Below are positions 44,387-54,363 of a stretch of 64,000 nucleotides of DNA, piece by piece. The translations under genes were made by a program, and so were the position numbers. Location: positions 3,551,501-3,615,500 of the forward strand of contig NZ_CP152276.1 of assembly GCF_038719015.1 (NCBI RefSeq), in the 5' to 3' direction. Origin of the DNA: Nguyenibacter vanlangensis. Its GTDB lineage: Bacteria > Pseudomonadota > Alphaproteobacteria > Acetobacterales > Acetobacteraceae. Under the pieces are notes generated by a model. It ran no database searches. It had not been told where the DNA came from and worked only from the letters and a program-made list of their open reading frames with translations. Numbering within the stretch: the stretch's first letter is position 1; each line of letters begins with the position of its first letter.

Positions 44387-44834
44387 CCGGGAACCTCCCA
44401 AGGCACCGCCCACTATGCGCGCGCCCGGCTGGCGCGTAAACGCGCGCCGCCGCGCGGCCGTCTCCCGCGGCGCGCCGTATCGGCCACCCGCGCGCGGGTT
44501 CGCCCGGTCGAGCACTCGTGAAGATCGGGGGCTGGAATCCCACGCCTACCCGGCCTCTAATGCGCGCGAGACACGAGTTTGGTGCCGCCAGGTGGCTTGC
44601 CCCCGGTGGGACGTCATGAGATTGTGCGGCGAAAATTCATCCGGCCCAGGCGGCCTATGCCGCGGCCGGATGACAAAAAAATGACGATCAGGGTCCCCTC
44701 GCGGGGCAATTCCCCTTCCTCGGCGCCGAAGCATGCCCGCGTGTGCGGGGATGAACCGCGCGCGGCGCAAGGGACCGTGGGACATGGCCCTGGTCGGCTT
44801 GAAGACGGGGCAACAAAATGGAGAAGGCGGCTTA
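44387..44834. other. Leader and promoter region of tkt
   Basis: About 450 bp. It contains the promoter of the divergent hydrolase, an inverted repeat around 44638-44670 (TCATCCGGCC/GGCCGGATGA), a CCCCTCGCGGGG hairpin near 44697 and the CRISPR-like solitary repeat at 44730-44758. No gene seen. Confidence 0.5.
44730..44758 (+). CRISPR. Solitary CRISPR type I-E-like repeat (no array)
   Basis: The 3' 23 nt of this 29-nt stretch, including CCCGCGTGTGCGGGGATGAA, match the typical I-E repeat of GTGTTCCCCGCGTGTGCGGG form ending GATGAACCG; only the first six bases differ substantially. The hairpin CCCGC-GTGT-GCGGG is intact. No second copy occurs at a 61-nt interval on either side. It lies 77 nt before the tkt ATG. 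Confidence 0.6.
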
Positions 44835-46946
44835 ATGCGTTCCATACACACCCAGCCAGTTCGGGCCTTTGAAGGCGGGGCGGCGGGTCCGTCCGCCCAG
44901 GACCTGCTGTGCATCAACACCATCCGCACCCTTTCGATGGACGGCGTCCAGAAGGCGAATTCCGGCCATCCGGGCACGCCGATGGCCATGGCCGCCCCGG
45001 CCTACGCGCTGTGGCAGAACGTCCTGAATTACGATCCGGCCGATCCGCTGTGGCCCAATCGCGACCGCTTCGTGCTGTCGATCGGCCACGCCTCGATGCT
45101 GATCTACTCGCTGATCTACCTGGCCGGCGTCCGCGACGTGAAGCACGGCACCGTGCTCGACGCCCCGTCCCTGACCCTGGAGGACCTCAAGCAGTTCCGC
45201 CAGCTCGACTCGCGCACCCCGGGCCACCCGGAATATCACCACACCGCCGGCGTCGAAACCACGACCGGTCCGCTGGGCCAGGGCTGCGGCAACTCGGTCG
45301 GTATGGCGATCGCCGAAAAATGGCTGGCCAACCGCTTCAACAAGCCGGGCTTTCCGCTGTTCGACTATCATGTCTACACCTTCTGCGGTGACGGCGACAT
45401 GATGGAAGGCGTGGCCAGCGAGGCCGCGTCCACCGCCGGCCACCTGCGCCTGGGCAACCTGACCTGGGTGTACGACAGCAACCGCATCTCGATCGAAGGC
45501 TCGACCGACATCGCCTTCACCGAAAACGTGCAGAAGCGGTTCGAGGGCTATGGCTGGCACGTGCTCGAGGTCAAGGACGCCAACGACCTGCCGGCCTTCC
45601 AGGCCGCGCTGGCCGATGCCAAGGCCGAGACCGGCCGTCCGACGCTGATCATCGTGCATTCCGTCATCGGCTGGGGCGCGCCCAAGAAGGCCGGTACCGC
45701 CGCCGCCCACGGCGAACCCCTGGGGGGCGAGGAAATCCGCGGCGCCAAGAAGGCCTATGGCTGGCCCGAGGACCAGAGCTTCTTCGTCCCCGACGGCGTG
45801 CTGGACTATTTCCAGCAGGGCCTGGGCGCGCGCGGCGCCGCCGCCTCCAAGGCGTGGAAGGACCTGTACGCCGCCTACGCCAAGGAATATCCCGAACTGG
45901 CGGCCGAACTGGCCGACATCCTGTCCGGCACGCTGCCGGCCGGCTGGGACAAGGACATCCCGGTCTATGAGGCGAATCCCAAGGGCATCGCCACGCGCCA
46001 GAGCTCGGGCGAGGTCCTGAACGCGATCGCCCCGAACTTCCCCTGGCTGATCGGCGGCTCGGCCGACCTGTCGCCCTCGACCAAGACCAACCTCACCTTC
46101 CAGGGCGCCGGCTCCTTCCAGCCGCCCGAATGGAACGGCTCCTATGGCGGGCGCAACCTGCATTTTGGCGTGCGCGAACACGCGATGGGCTCGATCTGCA
46201 ACGGCATCTCGCTGGCCGGCATCCGCGCTTATTGCTCGGGCTTCCTGATCTTCTCCGATTACATGAAGCCGCCGATCCGCCTGTCGGCGCTGATGAACCA
46301 GCCGGTCATCTACATCTTCACGCACGACTCGATCGGCGTGGGCGAGGACGGGCCGACCCACCAGCCGATCGAGCAACTGGCGCAGCTCCGCGCCACCCCC
46401 GGCGTCACCACGATCCGTCCCGGCGACGCGAACGAGGTCGCCGAGGCATGGCGCACCATCCTGCCGATGACCGGGCGTCCGTCGGTGCTGATCCTCAGCC
46501 GCCAGAACCTGCCCACCCTCGACCGCACGGTCTACGCGCCGGCCTCCGGCCTGGCCAAGGGCGCCTATGTGCTGGCCGATAGCGACGGCACGCCCGACGT
46601 CATCCTGATGGCCACCGGCAGCGAGGTCTCCCTCGTGGTCCAGGCCTATGAGACGCTGAAGGCCGAAGGCGTGAAGGTCCGCGTGGTCTCCATGCCGTCC
46701 TGGGACCTGTTCGAGGCCCAGCCCAAGGCGTATCGCGACAGCGTCCTGCCCCCGTCCGTCACCGGCCGCGTCGCGGTCGAAATGGCCGCGCCGATGGGCT
46801 GGGACCGCTATGTCGGCCTCACCGGCGCCATCATCGCCATGCATGGTTTCGGCGCCTCGGCCCCCGCCGGCGAATTGCTGAAGAAATTCGGCTTCACCGT
46901 CGACGCCGTGCTGGCCGAGGCCCGCAAGCAGGCGGCCAAGGCGTGA
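44835..46946 (+). CDS. tkt: Transketolase
   Basis: Thiamine-diphosphate enzyme, 703 aa from the ATG at 44835 (GGAGAAGG upstream). It interconverts xylulose 5-phosphate with ribose 5-phosphate or erythrose 4-phosphate. TPP-binding GDGDMMEGVASEAASTAGHLRLGNL carries the GDG...N motif, with SGHPGTPMAMAAPAYALW at the front, the catalytic Glu region FGVREHAMGSICNGI, and HDSIGVGEDGPTHQPIEQL before the C-terminal domain. It is followed by a textbook terminator, so it is transcribed separately from the rest of the pentose phosphate genes. Confidence 0.95.
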   Translation: MRSIHTQPVRAFEGGAAGPSAQDLLCINTIRTLSMDGVQKANSGHPGTPMAMAAPAYALWQNVLNYDPADPLWPNRDRFVLSIGHASMLIYSLIYLAGVRDVKHGTVLDAPSLTLEDLKQFRQLDSRTPGHPEYHHTAGVETTTGPLGQGCGNSVGMAIAEKWLANRFNKPGFPLFDYHVYTFCGDGDMMEGVASEAASTAGHLRLGNLTWVYDSNRISIEGSTDIAFTENVQKRFEGYGWHVLEVKDANDLPAFQAALADAKAETGRPTLIIVHSVIGWGAPKKAGTAAAHGEPLGGEEIRGAKKAYGWPEDQSFFVPDGVLDYFQQGLGARGAAASKAWKDLYAAYAKEYPELAAELADILSGTLPAGWDKDIPVYEANPKGIATRQSSGEVLNAIAPNFPWLIGGSADLSPSTKTNLTFQGAGSFQPPEWNGSYGGRNLHFGVREHAMGSICNGISLAGIRAYCSGFLIFSDYMKPPIRLSALMNQPVIYIFTHDSIGVGEDGPTHQPIEQLAQLRATPGVTTIRPGDANEVAEAWRTILPMTGRPSVLILSRQNLPTLDRTVYAPASGLAKGAYVLADSDGTPDVILMATGSEVSLVVQAYETLKAEGVKVRVVSMPSWDLFEAQPKAYRDSVLPPSVTGRVAVEMAAPMGWDRYVGLTGAIIAMHGFGASAPAGELLKKFGFTVDAVLAEARKQAAKA

Positions 46947-46953
46947 TGTCCGG

Positions 46954-46998
46954 CCGGGGCGCCCGCCACGGTACGGCGGGCGCCCCGGCGCATTTTTT
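46954..46998 (+). terminator. Rho-independent terminator of tkt
   Basis: A perfect 14-bp GC stem (46954-46967 with 46975-46988), a seven-base loop and then TTTTTT at 46993-46998. Confidence 0.93.
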
Positions 46999-47084
46999 GA
47001 CGTTTCGCGACTGATGACTAGATAAGGCGGGGGTTCGGCCGGCCGGCCGGGTACAACCCGCTGCGACACCGAAGGAGCAACACC

Positions 47085-49952
47085 ATGAACGTCGTGCAGA
47101 AGACGGGTGTTCACGGCACCACCAATCCGCTGAAGACGCTGGAATCGTTCGGCCAATCCCCCTGGCTGGACTTCATTCAGCGCTCCTATACGGAAAATGG
47201 CAGCCTGAAGAAGCTCGTTGACGAGGACGGCCTGAAGGGCGTCACGTCCAACCCCGCCATCTTCCAGAAGGCCATGGGGCAGGGCACCGACTACGATGCC
47301 CAGTACAAGGACATCCTGGCCCATCGCATCGTCGATGCCGGCACCCTGTACGAAACCATGGCCATCGACGACATCAAGGCGGCGACCAAGGTCTTGTACC
47401 CGGTCTACGAGGCGACCAAGGGCCTGGACGGCTATGTCAGCCTCGAAGTCTCCCCCTACCTGGCGCGCGACACCCACGGCACGGTCGAAGAGGCCCGCCG
47501 CCTGTGGAAGGCCGTCGACGCCCGGAACCTGATGATCAAGATCCCCGGCACCGACGAGGGCGCGCCCGCGGTGCGCACCGTGATCGCCGACGGGCTCAGC
47601 ATCAACGTCACCCTGCTCTTCTCGCTCGACGCGTACAAGAAAGTGCTCGAAGCCTATATCGCGGGGCTCGAGGACCGGCACGCCAAGGGCCTGCCCGTCA
47701 GCGGCATCGCCAGCGTCGCCTCCTTCTTCGTCAGCCGCATCGACGGCAAGATCGACAAGAAGATCGACGACCGCATCGCCGCCGGCGACAAGGATGCCGA
47801 GGCGCTGAAGGCCCTGCGCGGCAAGGTCGCCATCGCGAACGCCAAGATGGCCTACCAGCACTGGCTCGACGTCACCGCCTCCCCCCGCTGGCAGGCGCTC
47901 GCCGCCCTGGGCGCGCAGCCGCAGCGCCTGCTGTGGGCCAGCACGGGCACCAAGGACAAGGCCTACAGCGACGTGCTGTATGTCGAGGAACTGATCGGCC
48001 CCGACACCGTCAACACCATCCCGCCCGCCACGTTCGACGCCTTCCGCGACCACGGCAAGGCCCGCGCCTCGCTGACCGAGGACGTCGAGGGCGCGCGCCA
48101 CGTGATGGCCGAGGCCGAGCGCCTGGGCCTGGATCTCGACGGCGTCACCACCAGCCTGGTGAATGAAGGCGTCGCCTCCTTCGCCGATGCCTTCGACGAC
48201 CTGCTCGGCACCGTCGCGGCCAAGCAGACCGCCCTGCTGGGCAACGCGCTGGTCAAGACCACCCTGTCCCTGCCCGCCGACCTGGACAAGGCGGTCAAGG
48301 CCAGCCTCGACGCCTGGCGCAAGGACGGCACGGTCCGCCGCCTCTGGGCGCGCGACGCCACGGTCTGGACCGGCAAGGACGAAGCCGAATGGCTCAAATG
48401 GCTCGACATCGTCGAGGACCGCCTGGCCGACCTGCCGGCGCTCGAAGCCTTCCAGGCCGAAGTGAAGCAGAAGGGCTTCAAGGACATCCTGCTGCTCGGC
48501 ATGGGCGGTTCCAGCCTCGGGCCCGAAGTGCTGTCCGAAACCTTCGGCAAGCATGACGGCTTCCCGCATCTCCACGTGCTCGACAGCACCGATCCGCAGC
48601 AGATCCGCGCGTTCGAGAAGAAGATCGACCTGGCGAACACGCTCTTCATCGTCTCGTCCAAGTCGGGCGGCACGCTCGAGCCGAACATCCTCAAGGCCTA
48701 TTTCTTCGACGCGGCCAGGAAAGTGCTGGGCGACAAGGCCGGTTCGCACTTCGTCGCGGTGACCGACCCCGGCTCGCACATGGAAGCGGTCGCCAGGCAG
48801 GACGGCTTCTGGAAGATCTTCTACGGCGAGAAGCAGATCGGCGGCCGCTATTCCGTGCTGTCCAATTTCGGCATCGTCCCGGCTGCCGCCGCCGGCGTGC
48901 CGCTCAAGCTGTTCCTCGACTCCGCGCTGTACGGGGTCAAGGCGTCGGCCGCCTCGGTGCCGCCGGCGCATAATCCGGGCGTGCAGCTCGGCACCGTGCT
49001 GGGCGTCGCCGCGACCCAGTTCGGCCGCGACAAGGTGACGATCGTCGCCTCGCCCGCGATCTACGATCTCGGCGCCTGGCTGGAACAGCTCCTGGCGGAA
49101 TCGACCGGCAAGGTCGGCAAGGGCCTGATCCCGATCGACGACGAAACGCTGGGCGCGCCCGCGCTCTACGGTTCGGACCGCGTCTTCGCCTATCTGCGCC
49201 TGGCCACCCATCCCAGCGCCGAACAGGACGAGGCGATCCGCGCCCTGGCCGCCGCCGGCCAGCCGGTGGTGACGATCGACCTGCATGACAAGCGGCAGAT
49301 CGCCCAGGAATTCTTCCATTGGGAATTCGCCACCGCCGTCGCCGGCGCGATCCTCGGCATCGACCCGTTCGACCAGCCGGACGTCGAGGCGTCGAAGATC
49401 GAAACCAAGAAGCTGACGACCGCCTATAACGAAACCGGCACGCTGCCGGCCGAAACCCCGTTCGCGACCGACGGCGTCTTCTCCTTCTTCGCCGACGCCG
49501 CCAACGCGGCGGCGCTCAAGGGTGAAACCCTGGCCGGCATCCTCAAGGCGCATTTCGCCCGGGTGGGCGCGGGCGATTATGTCGGCCTGCTGGCCTATGT
49601 CGAACGCGATTACGCCACCCGTGCCTGGATCCAGTCCACGCGGCTGGCCATCCGCGACGCGCTCAAGGTCGCGACGGCCGCCGAATTCGGCCCGCGCTTC
49701 CTGCATTCCACGGGCCAGGCCTACAAGGGCGGGCCCAACAGCGGCGTCTTCCTGCAGATCACGGCCGACGACGCCGCCGACCTGCCGGTCCCGGGCGAGA
49801 AATACACGTTCGGCGTGGTCAAGGCCGCGCAGGCGCGTGGCGATTTCGACGTCCTGGCCGAACGGGGCCGCCGGGCGCTGCGCGTGCATATCGCCGGCGA
49901 CCTGAAATCCGGCCTGGACGCGCTGGGCAAGGCGATCGCCGCCGCCATCTGA
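47085..49952 (+). CDS. tal-pgi: Bifunctional transaldolase / glucose-6-phosphate isomerase (fusion)
   Basis: Fused enzyme, 955 aa. Residues about 1-375 are transaldolase ([35 protein letters not shown], Schiff-base Lys152 in [10 protein letters not shown]). Residues about 390-955 are phosphoglucose isomerase ([45 protein letters not shown] and the catalytic region [11 protein letters not shown]). A GAAGGAGC Shine-Dalgarno precedes the ATG. The product converts sedoheptulose 7-phosphate/glyceraldehyde 3-phosphate to fructose 6-phosphate and on to glucose 6-phosphate, so hexose can be returned to the oxidative branch. The fusion is known from acetic acid bacteria, which often lack a complete upper glycolysis. 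Confidence 0.95.
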   Translation: MNVVQKTGVHGTTNPLKTLESFGQSPWLDFIQRSYTENGSLKKLVDEDGLKGVTSNPAIFQKAMGQGTDYDAQYKDILAHRIVDAGTLYETMAIDDIKAATKVLYPVYEATKGLDGYVSLEVSPYLARDTHGTVEEARRLWKAVDARNLMIKIPGTDEGAPAVRTVIADGLSINVTLLFSLDAYKKVLEAYIAGLEDRHAKGLPVSGIASVASFFVSRIDGKIDKKIDDRIAAGDKDAEALKALRGKVAIANAKMAYQHWLDVTASPRWQALAALGAQPQRLLWASTGTKDKAYSDVLYVEELIGPDTVNTIPPATFDAFRDHGKARASLTEDVEGARHVMAEAERLGLDLDGVTTSLVNEGVASFADAFDDLLGTVAAKQTALLGNALVKTTLSLPADLDKAVKASLDAWRKDGTVRRLWARDATVWTGKDEAEWLKWLDIVEDRLADLPALEAFQAEVKQKGFKDILLLGMGGSSLGPEVLSETFGKHDGFPHLHVLDSTDPQQIRAFEKKIDLANTLFIVSSKSGGTLEPNILKAYFFDAARKVLGDKAGSHFVAVTDPGSHMEAVARQDGFWKIFYGEKQIGGRYSVLSNFGIVPAAAAGVPLKLFLDSALYGVKASAASVPPAHNPGVQLGTVLGVAATQFGRDKVTIVASPAIYDLGAWLEQLLAESTGKVGKGLIPIDDETLGAPALYGSDRVFAYLRLATHPSAEQDEAIRALAAAGQPVVTIDLHDKRQIAQEFFHWEFATAVAGAILGIDPFDQPDVEASKIETKKLTTAYNETGTLPAETPFATDGVFSFFADAANAAALKGETLAGILKAHFARVGAGDYVGLLAYVERDYATRAWIQSTRLAIRDALKVATAAEFGPRFLHSTGQAYKGGPNSGVFLQITADDAADLPVPGEKYTFGVVKAAQARGDFDVLAERGRRALRVHIAGDLKSGLDALGKAIAAAI

Positions 49953-50062
49953 TCGAACCCGCCCCGTCCGCCGCGCGGGCGGGGCAACAGGCCGGCGGCC
50001 CGGCGCGCCGCGCGGCCGCGTTTCATGCACGGTATCGTCCCGTGCCAAGGAGTATCAAGAAC

Positions 50063-51058
50063 ATGCAGATCGGCATTATCGGCCTGGGCCGCATGGGCGG
50101 AAACATCGCCGTCCGCCTGACGCGGCACGGGCATGACGTGGTCCTGTTCGACCGCGACCCCGCCACCGTGGCCAAGGTCAAGGACCGTACCGAAGGCGGC
50201 CGCGGCATCGCCGCCACCGGTCTCGAGGACATGGTCGGCAAGCTCACCGCCGGCCGCAAGATCGTGTGGGTCATGCTTCCCGCCGGCGAGATCACCGAGG
50301 CCGCGGTCCAGGAACTCCACGGCCTGCTCGGCAAGGACGACATCGTCATCGACGGCGGCAATTCCTATTACAAGGACGATATCCGCCGTGCCGCCCAACT
50401 GGCGCAGAAGGGCATCCATTACATCGATGTCGGCACGTCCGGCGGCGTGTGGGGGCTCGAACGCGGCTATTGCATGATGTATGGCGGCACCAAGGACGCG
50501 GCCGACCATATCGACCCGATCCTCGCCGCGCTGGCGCCGGGCAAGGGCGACGTCCCCCGCACGCCCGACCGCGACAAGTCCGGCCTTGATCCCCGTGCCG
50601 AGCAGGGCTACCTGCATTGCGGCCCCGCCGGGTCCGGCCATTTCGTGAAAATGGTCCATAACGGCATCGAATACGGCATGATGCAGGCCTTCGCCGAAGG
50701 CTTCGACATCATGAAGTCCAAGAACTCGCCCCGCCTGCCGGAGAACGAGCGTTTCGACCTCAACATGGCCGACATCGCCGAAGTCTGGCGCCGCGGCTCG
50801 GTCGTGTCGTCCTGGCTGCTGGACCTGACGGCCGAGGCTCTGGCGAAGAACGCGTCCCTGTCCGAATTCACCGGCGAGGTCGCGGATTCCGGCGAAGGCC
50901 GCTGGACGATCGAAGCGGCGATCGAAGAGGCCGTGCCAGCCCCGGTCATCACCGCCTCGCTGTTCACTCGCTTCCGCTCGCGCTCCGGCAACAACTACGC
51001 GGAAAAGATCCTGTCGGCCATGCGCTTCGGCTTTGGCGGCCACGTCGAACAGAAGTGA
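50063..51058 (+). CDS. gnd: 6-phosphogluconate dehydrogenase, decarboxylating, short form
   Basis: 331 aa from the ATG at 50063 (AAGGAG upstream), about two-thirds the length of E. coli Gnd and matching the short GndA-type enzymes, often NAD-preferring. The Rossmann motif is [19 protein letters not shown]. The substrate-binding blocks [31 protein letters not shown] and [27 protein letters not shown] contain the catalytic Lys. It oxidatively decarboxylates 6-phosphogluconate to ribulose 5-phosphate. Neighbouring zwf, pgl and rpiA complete the oxidative branch. Asp/Arg after the first beta-strand (LFDRDP) favours NAD, an inference. Confidence 0.93.
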   Translation: MQIGIIGLGRMGGNIAVRLTRHGHDVVLFDRDPATVAKVKDRTEGGRGIAATGLEDMVGKLTAGRKIVWVMLPAGEITEAAVQELHGLLGKDDIVIDGGNSYYKDDIRRAAQLAQKGIHYIDVGTSGGVWGLERGYCMMYGGTKDAADHIDPILAALAPGKGDVPRTPDRDKSGLDPRAEQGYLHCGPAGSGHFVKMVHNGIEYGMMQAFAEGFDIMKSKNSPRLPENERFDLNMADIAEVWRRGSVVSSWLLDLTAEALAKNASLSEFTGEVADSGEGRWTIEAAIEEAVPAPVITASLFTRFRSRSGNNYAEKILSAMRFGFGGHVEQK

Positions 51059-51109
51059 AAAACACACGAAACGACGGGGACAGGTAAACTTACTCAGGGA
51101 AACGTCTAC

Positions 51110-52642
51110 ATGGATGGTATCGTCGCGTCTGCAACGTCCGAAATCGAAGGGGCAGGCACGCAGCCGCGACGTGCCCCACCCTGCACCTTCGTCGTCTTCG
51201 GCGGCGGCGGTGACCTGACGAAGCGCCTGCTGGTTCCGGCCATCTACAACCTCGCCTGCGCCGGTCTTCTCGATGACCGGTTTTCCATCGTCGCGGTCGA
51301 CTGGGCCGAATTGTCCGACGAAATCCTGCGCGCCCAGTTCCACGAGGCGCTGCGGGACTTCGTCGCCAAGCGCGGCACCTCGGCCACCATGCTGCGTGAC
51401 GATGTCTGGCGCTGGCTCGACGGCCGCATCTCCTATCTCCGCGGCTCGTTCGAGGAGATGGAGACGTTCGAACGGCTCGGCGCCCGGGTCGGGGACGGCA
51501 ATGCGGTCTTCTACATGGCGGTGGCGGCGCGCTTCTTCGGCCCCATCGTCGACCATCTCGGCCAGGCGGGCCTGACGAACGAGGCCGGCGGCACCTATCG
51601 CCGCGTCATCGTCGAAAAGCCCTTCGGCCACGATCTGGATTCGGCGCGCGAACTCAATACCCGCCTGCTCGCGACATTGCGCGAGCGTCAAATCTACCGG
51701 ATCGACCATTATCTGGGCAAGGAAACCGTCCAGAACATCATGGCCCTGCGCTTCTCCAACGGCTTCTTCGAACCGCTGTGGAACCGCCAGAACATCGACC
51801 ACGTGCAGATCACCGCGGCCGAGACGGTCGGCGTGGAAAAGCGCGGCCGCTTCTACGAGGGCACGGGCGCGCTGCGCGACATGGTGCCCAACCATCTGAT
51901 GCAGCTCCTCGCCATGACGGCGATGGAGGCCCCGGTGTCCTTCGACGCCGACGCGGTGCGCGACGAAAAATCCAAGGTGCTCAAGGCGACGCATTGCGCG
52001 GCGCCCGAGGACGTGGTGCGCGGCCAGTACGGCGCCGGCAGCATCGGCGGCGTGCCGGTGCGCGGCTATCGCGAGGAACCGGACGTCGCCCCCGATTCCC
52101 GCACCGAAACCTACGTGGCGATGAAGCTGAACATCGATAACTGGCGCTGGGCCGGCGTCCCGTTCTATCTGCGCACCGGCAAGCGCCTGGCGGTGCGCAA
52201 GACCGAAATCGCCATCCATTTCCGCCACGCGCCCTATGCGCTGTTCCGCGACACGCCGGTCGAACGGCTCACCCCCAACATCATGACGCTGCACATCCAG
52301 CCGACCGAAGGGGTGACGATGCAGTTCGGCGCCAAGATCCCCGGCCCCACCGTGCGCCTGGGCGGCGTGCGGATGAAATTCGACTATTCCGAATGGTTCG
52401 CCGAGGGCCCCAGCACCGGCTACGAAACCCTGATCTATGACTGCCTCGCCGGCGACGCGACCCTGTTCCAGCGCGCCGACAATATCGAAGCCGGCTGGCG
52501 CGCCGTCCAGCCCGCCCTGGACTGGAGCGAACGCGCCGAGGCCGCGCCACTCTGCCCCTATGCCGCCGGCTCGACCGGCCCGGCCGAGGCCGATGCCCTG
52601 CTCGCGCGCGACGGCCGGTCCTGGCAAAGCCTGACGGATTGA
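51110..52642 (+). CDS. zwf: Glucose-6-phosphate 1-dehydrogenase
   Basis: 510 aa. The coenzyme loop is FVVFGGGGDLTKRLLVPA, with Gly-Gly in place of the common Ala-Ser of GASGDL. Active-site segments are RIDHYLGKE (His200) and DMVPNHLMQLLAMTAME with the catalytic His. VIVEKPFGHDL, WAGVPFYLRTGKRL and LIYDCLAGD are further family blocks. It makes 6-phosphogluconolactone for the pgl gene three genes downstream. It lies 51 bp after gnd and its stop overlaps the next gene's leader, so it belongs to one operon. Confidence 0.94.
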   Translation: MDGIVASATSEIEGAGTQPRRAPPCTFVVFGGGGDLTKRLLVPAIYNLACAGLLDDRFSIVAVDWAELSDEILRAQFHEALRDFVAKRGTSATMLRDDVWRWLDGRISYLRGSFEEMETFERLGARVGDGNAVFYMAVAARFFGPIVDHLGQAGLTNEAGGTYRRVIVEKPFGHDLDSARELNTRLLATLRERQIYRIDHYLGKETVQNIMALRFSNGFFEPLWNRQNIDHVQITAAETVGVEKRGRFYEGTGALRDMVPNHLMQLLAMTAMEAPVSFDADAVRDEKSKVLKATHCAAPEDVVRGQYGAGSIGGVPVRGYREEPDVAPDSRTETYVAMKLNIDNWRWAGVPFYLRTGKRLAVRKTEIAIHFRHAPYALFRDTPVERLTPNIMTLHIQPTEGVTMQFGAKIPGPTVRLGGVRMKFDYSEWFAEGPSTGYETLIYDCLAGDATLFQRADNIEAGWRAVQPALDWSERAEAAPLCPYAAGSTGPAEADALLARDGRSWQSLTD

Positions 52643-52644
52643 TC

Positions 52645-53508
52645 ATGTCCGACACCGTTCCCGAATCCGCTCCCGCCATCCTCCCGCCCCGCCCGGCGCC
52701 CGCCGACCGGGTGCGGCTGGTCATCTCGGACATCGACGGCACCCTGGTCCCCAAGGACAAGCAATTGACCCCGGCGGTGCTGGATGCCGCGCGCGCCCTG
52801 CGCGCCGCCGGCATCGCGCTCTGCCTGGTCAGCAGCCGCGCCCCGCGCGGCATGGACATGTTCCTCGGCCCGCTGGGCATCGACACGCCGCGCGCCGGCC
52901 TCAATGGCGGGCTGGTGGTGCGGCCCGACGGCACCATCGTCTCGCGCCTCTCTCTCAGCGCGGACGCCACGCGGCTGGCGGTCGGCGAACTGATGGGCAA
53001 CGCGGTCGATGCGTGGCTGTTCATCGGCCATGACTGGCTGGTCACCGATCCGCACGCCCCCTATGTCGCGCGCGAGCGCCAGGTGGTGCAGACCGACCCG
53101 CTGGTGGTGCCCGACTTCACCGGCCATTACGACCATGTCGGCAAGATCATGGGCGCCTCGTCCGACTATCCGCTGCTGGCGCAGGTCGAATCCGACCTCG
53201 CCGCCCGCCTGGCCGGCCATGCCAGCGTCCATCGCTCGTCCGACTATTACCTGGACATCACCCATCCCCGGGCGAACAAGGGCTATGCCGCCATGGAACT
53301 GGCGCGCCTCATGGATGTCGATATCGGGCAGGTCGCGTGCATCGGCGACATGTATAATGATGTGCCGATGCTCGACGAAGCCGGCGTCGCGATCGCCATG
53401 GGCAACGCGCCTGACCCGGTCAAGGCGCACGCCCATTTCGTGACCGACAGCAACGAACAGGATGGCTGGGCGCAGGCGATGCGGCGCTATGTCCTGCCGC
53501 GGGCATAA
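52645..53508 (+). CDS. HAD-superfamily (Cof/IIB) hydrolase
   Basis: Cytosolic phosphatase of the Cof type, 287 aa from the ATG at 52645, two bases after the zwf stop. The nucleophile motif is LVISDIDGTLVPKDKQ, motif II is SSRAPRGM, and motif IV is IGDMYNDVPMLDEAG. GYAAMELARLMDV with the conserved Lys precedes it. The cap insert in the middle is Cof-like. Such enzymes hydrolyse sugar phosphates or other small phospho-metabolites. Its place between zwf and pgl suggests that it clears a pentose-phosphate side product or regulates a pool; the substrate is unknown. Confidence 0.85.
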   Translation: MSDTVPESAPAILPPRPAPADRVRLVISDIDGTLVPKDKQLTPAVLDAARALRAAGIALCLVSSRAPRGMDMFLGPLGIDTPRAGLNGGLVVRPDGTIVSRLSLSADATRLAVGELMGNAVDAWLFIGHDWLVTDPHAPYVARERQVVQTDPLVVPDFTGHYDHVGKIMGASSDYPLLAQVESDLAARLAGHASVHRSSDYYLDITHPRANKGYAAMELARLMDVDIGQVACIGDMYNDVPMLDEAGVAIAMGNAPDPVKAHAHFVTDSNEQDGWAQAMRRYVLPRA

Positions 53509-53538
53509 GCCGTCCGCATCCATGCCGGAGGATACGAC

Positions 53539-54363
53539 ATGACCGACACCGTCTCCCCCCCGATCCGCCTGGTCCTGGCGGATGTCGACGGCACGCTGGT
53601 CACGCGTGAGAAGCTTCTGACCGACCGCGCGGTCGCCGCGGTGCGCAAGCTCCGCGCGCGCGGCATTCTCTTCACCATCACCAGCGGCCGCCCGCCGATG
53701 GGCATGAAGATGGTGATCGACCCGCTGGCCATCGACCAGCCGGTCGCCGGCTTCAATGGCGGCATGATGGTCCACCCCGACTATTCGCTGATCGAGGCCC
53801 ACACCCTGACGCCGGCGGTCGCCCGCCGCGCGCTCGACATCCTGCGCGACCACCGCGTGGACCCCTGGGTCTATAACGGCAATGACTGGCTGGTCGCCGA
53901 TGCCGGCGCGCCCCACGTCGCGCGCGAGCAATGGACGGTCAAGTTCCCGCCCAGGATCGTGCCCGACGTCGGCGCCCGGCTCGACCAGGTGGTCAAGATC
54001 ACCGGCGTCAGCGACGATCTCGACCTGATGAAGCGGGTGGAGCAGGATCTGCGCGACGCGCTGGGCGACGACGCGTCCGCCGCGCGCTCGCAGCCTTATT
54101 ATGTCGACGTCACCCACCATGACGCCAACAAGGGCGGCGTGGTCCTGGCGCTGCAGCGCCTGCTCGGCATCCCGGCCGAACAGATCGCGACCCTGGGCGA
54201 CCAGCCGAACGATGTGCTGATGTTCCGCCGCTCCGGCCTGTCGATCGCGATGGGGCAGGCGGCGGACGAGGTCAAGGCGCAAGCCACCCACGTCACCACC
54301 TCGTCGGAAGAGGAAGGGTTCGCCGTGGGTGTGGAACGGTTTATTTTAGGAGAGGATGCCTGA
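53539..54363 (+). CDS. HAD-superfamily (Cof/IIB) hydrolase, second copy
   Basis: 274 aa, paralogous to the preceding gene. Motifs: LVLADVDGTLVTREK (nucleophile Asp), TSGRPPMGM, DANKGGVVLALQRLLGI (Lys) and LGDQPNDVLMFRRSG. GGAGGATACGAC precedes the ATG. The stop codon overlaps the pgl start (TGATG), so translation is coupled to 6-phosphogluconolactonase. The two copies share layout but differ clearly, so the duplication is old and their substrates probably differ. Confidence 0.85.
   Translation: MTDTVSPPIRLVLADVDGTLVTREKLLTDRAVAAVRKLRARGILFTITSGRPPMGMKMVIDPLAIDQPVAGFNGGMMVHPDYSLIEAHTLTPAVARRALDILRDHRVDPWVYNGNDWLVADAGAPHVAREQWTVKFPPRIVPDVGARLDQVVKITGVSDDLDLMKRVEQDLRDALGDDASAARSQPYYVDVTHHDANKGGVVLALQRLLGIPAEQIATLGDQPNDVLMFRRSGLSIAMGQAADEVKAQATHVTTSSEEEGFAVGVERFILGEDA

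Noticed and set aside
44638..44670. TCATCCGGCC/GGCCGGATGA hairpin as a terminator
   Set aside because: It is followed by an A-run rather than a T-run on the plus strand, and no gene ends there in the right orientation.
44730..44830. CRISPR array before tkt
   Set aside because: Only one repeat-like copy exists; no regular second copy or spacers.
49960..50010. GC-rich inverted repeat after tal-pgi as a terminator
   Set aside because: The stem is imperfect and no T-run follows; gnd follows closely on the same strand.
44832..50048. Very long open frame on the minus strand opposite tkt and tal-pgi (about 1738 codons)
   Set aside because: It is antisense to strongly conserved enzymes; long antisense frames are expected in high-GC DNA, and its translation is rich in Arg/Gly/Asp without domains.
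49721..52627. Long minus-strand frame opposite gnd and zwf
   Set aside because: Same reason: shadow of conserved genes, no recognisable protein motifs.
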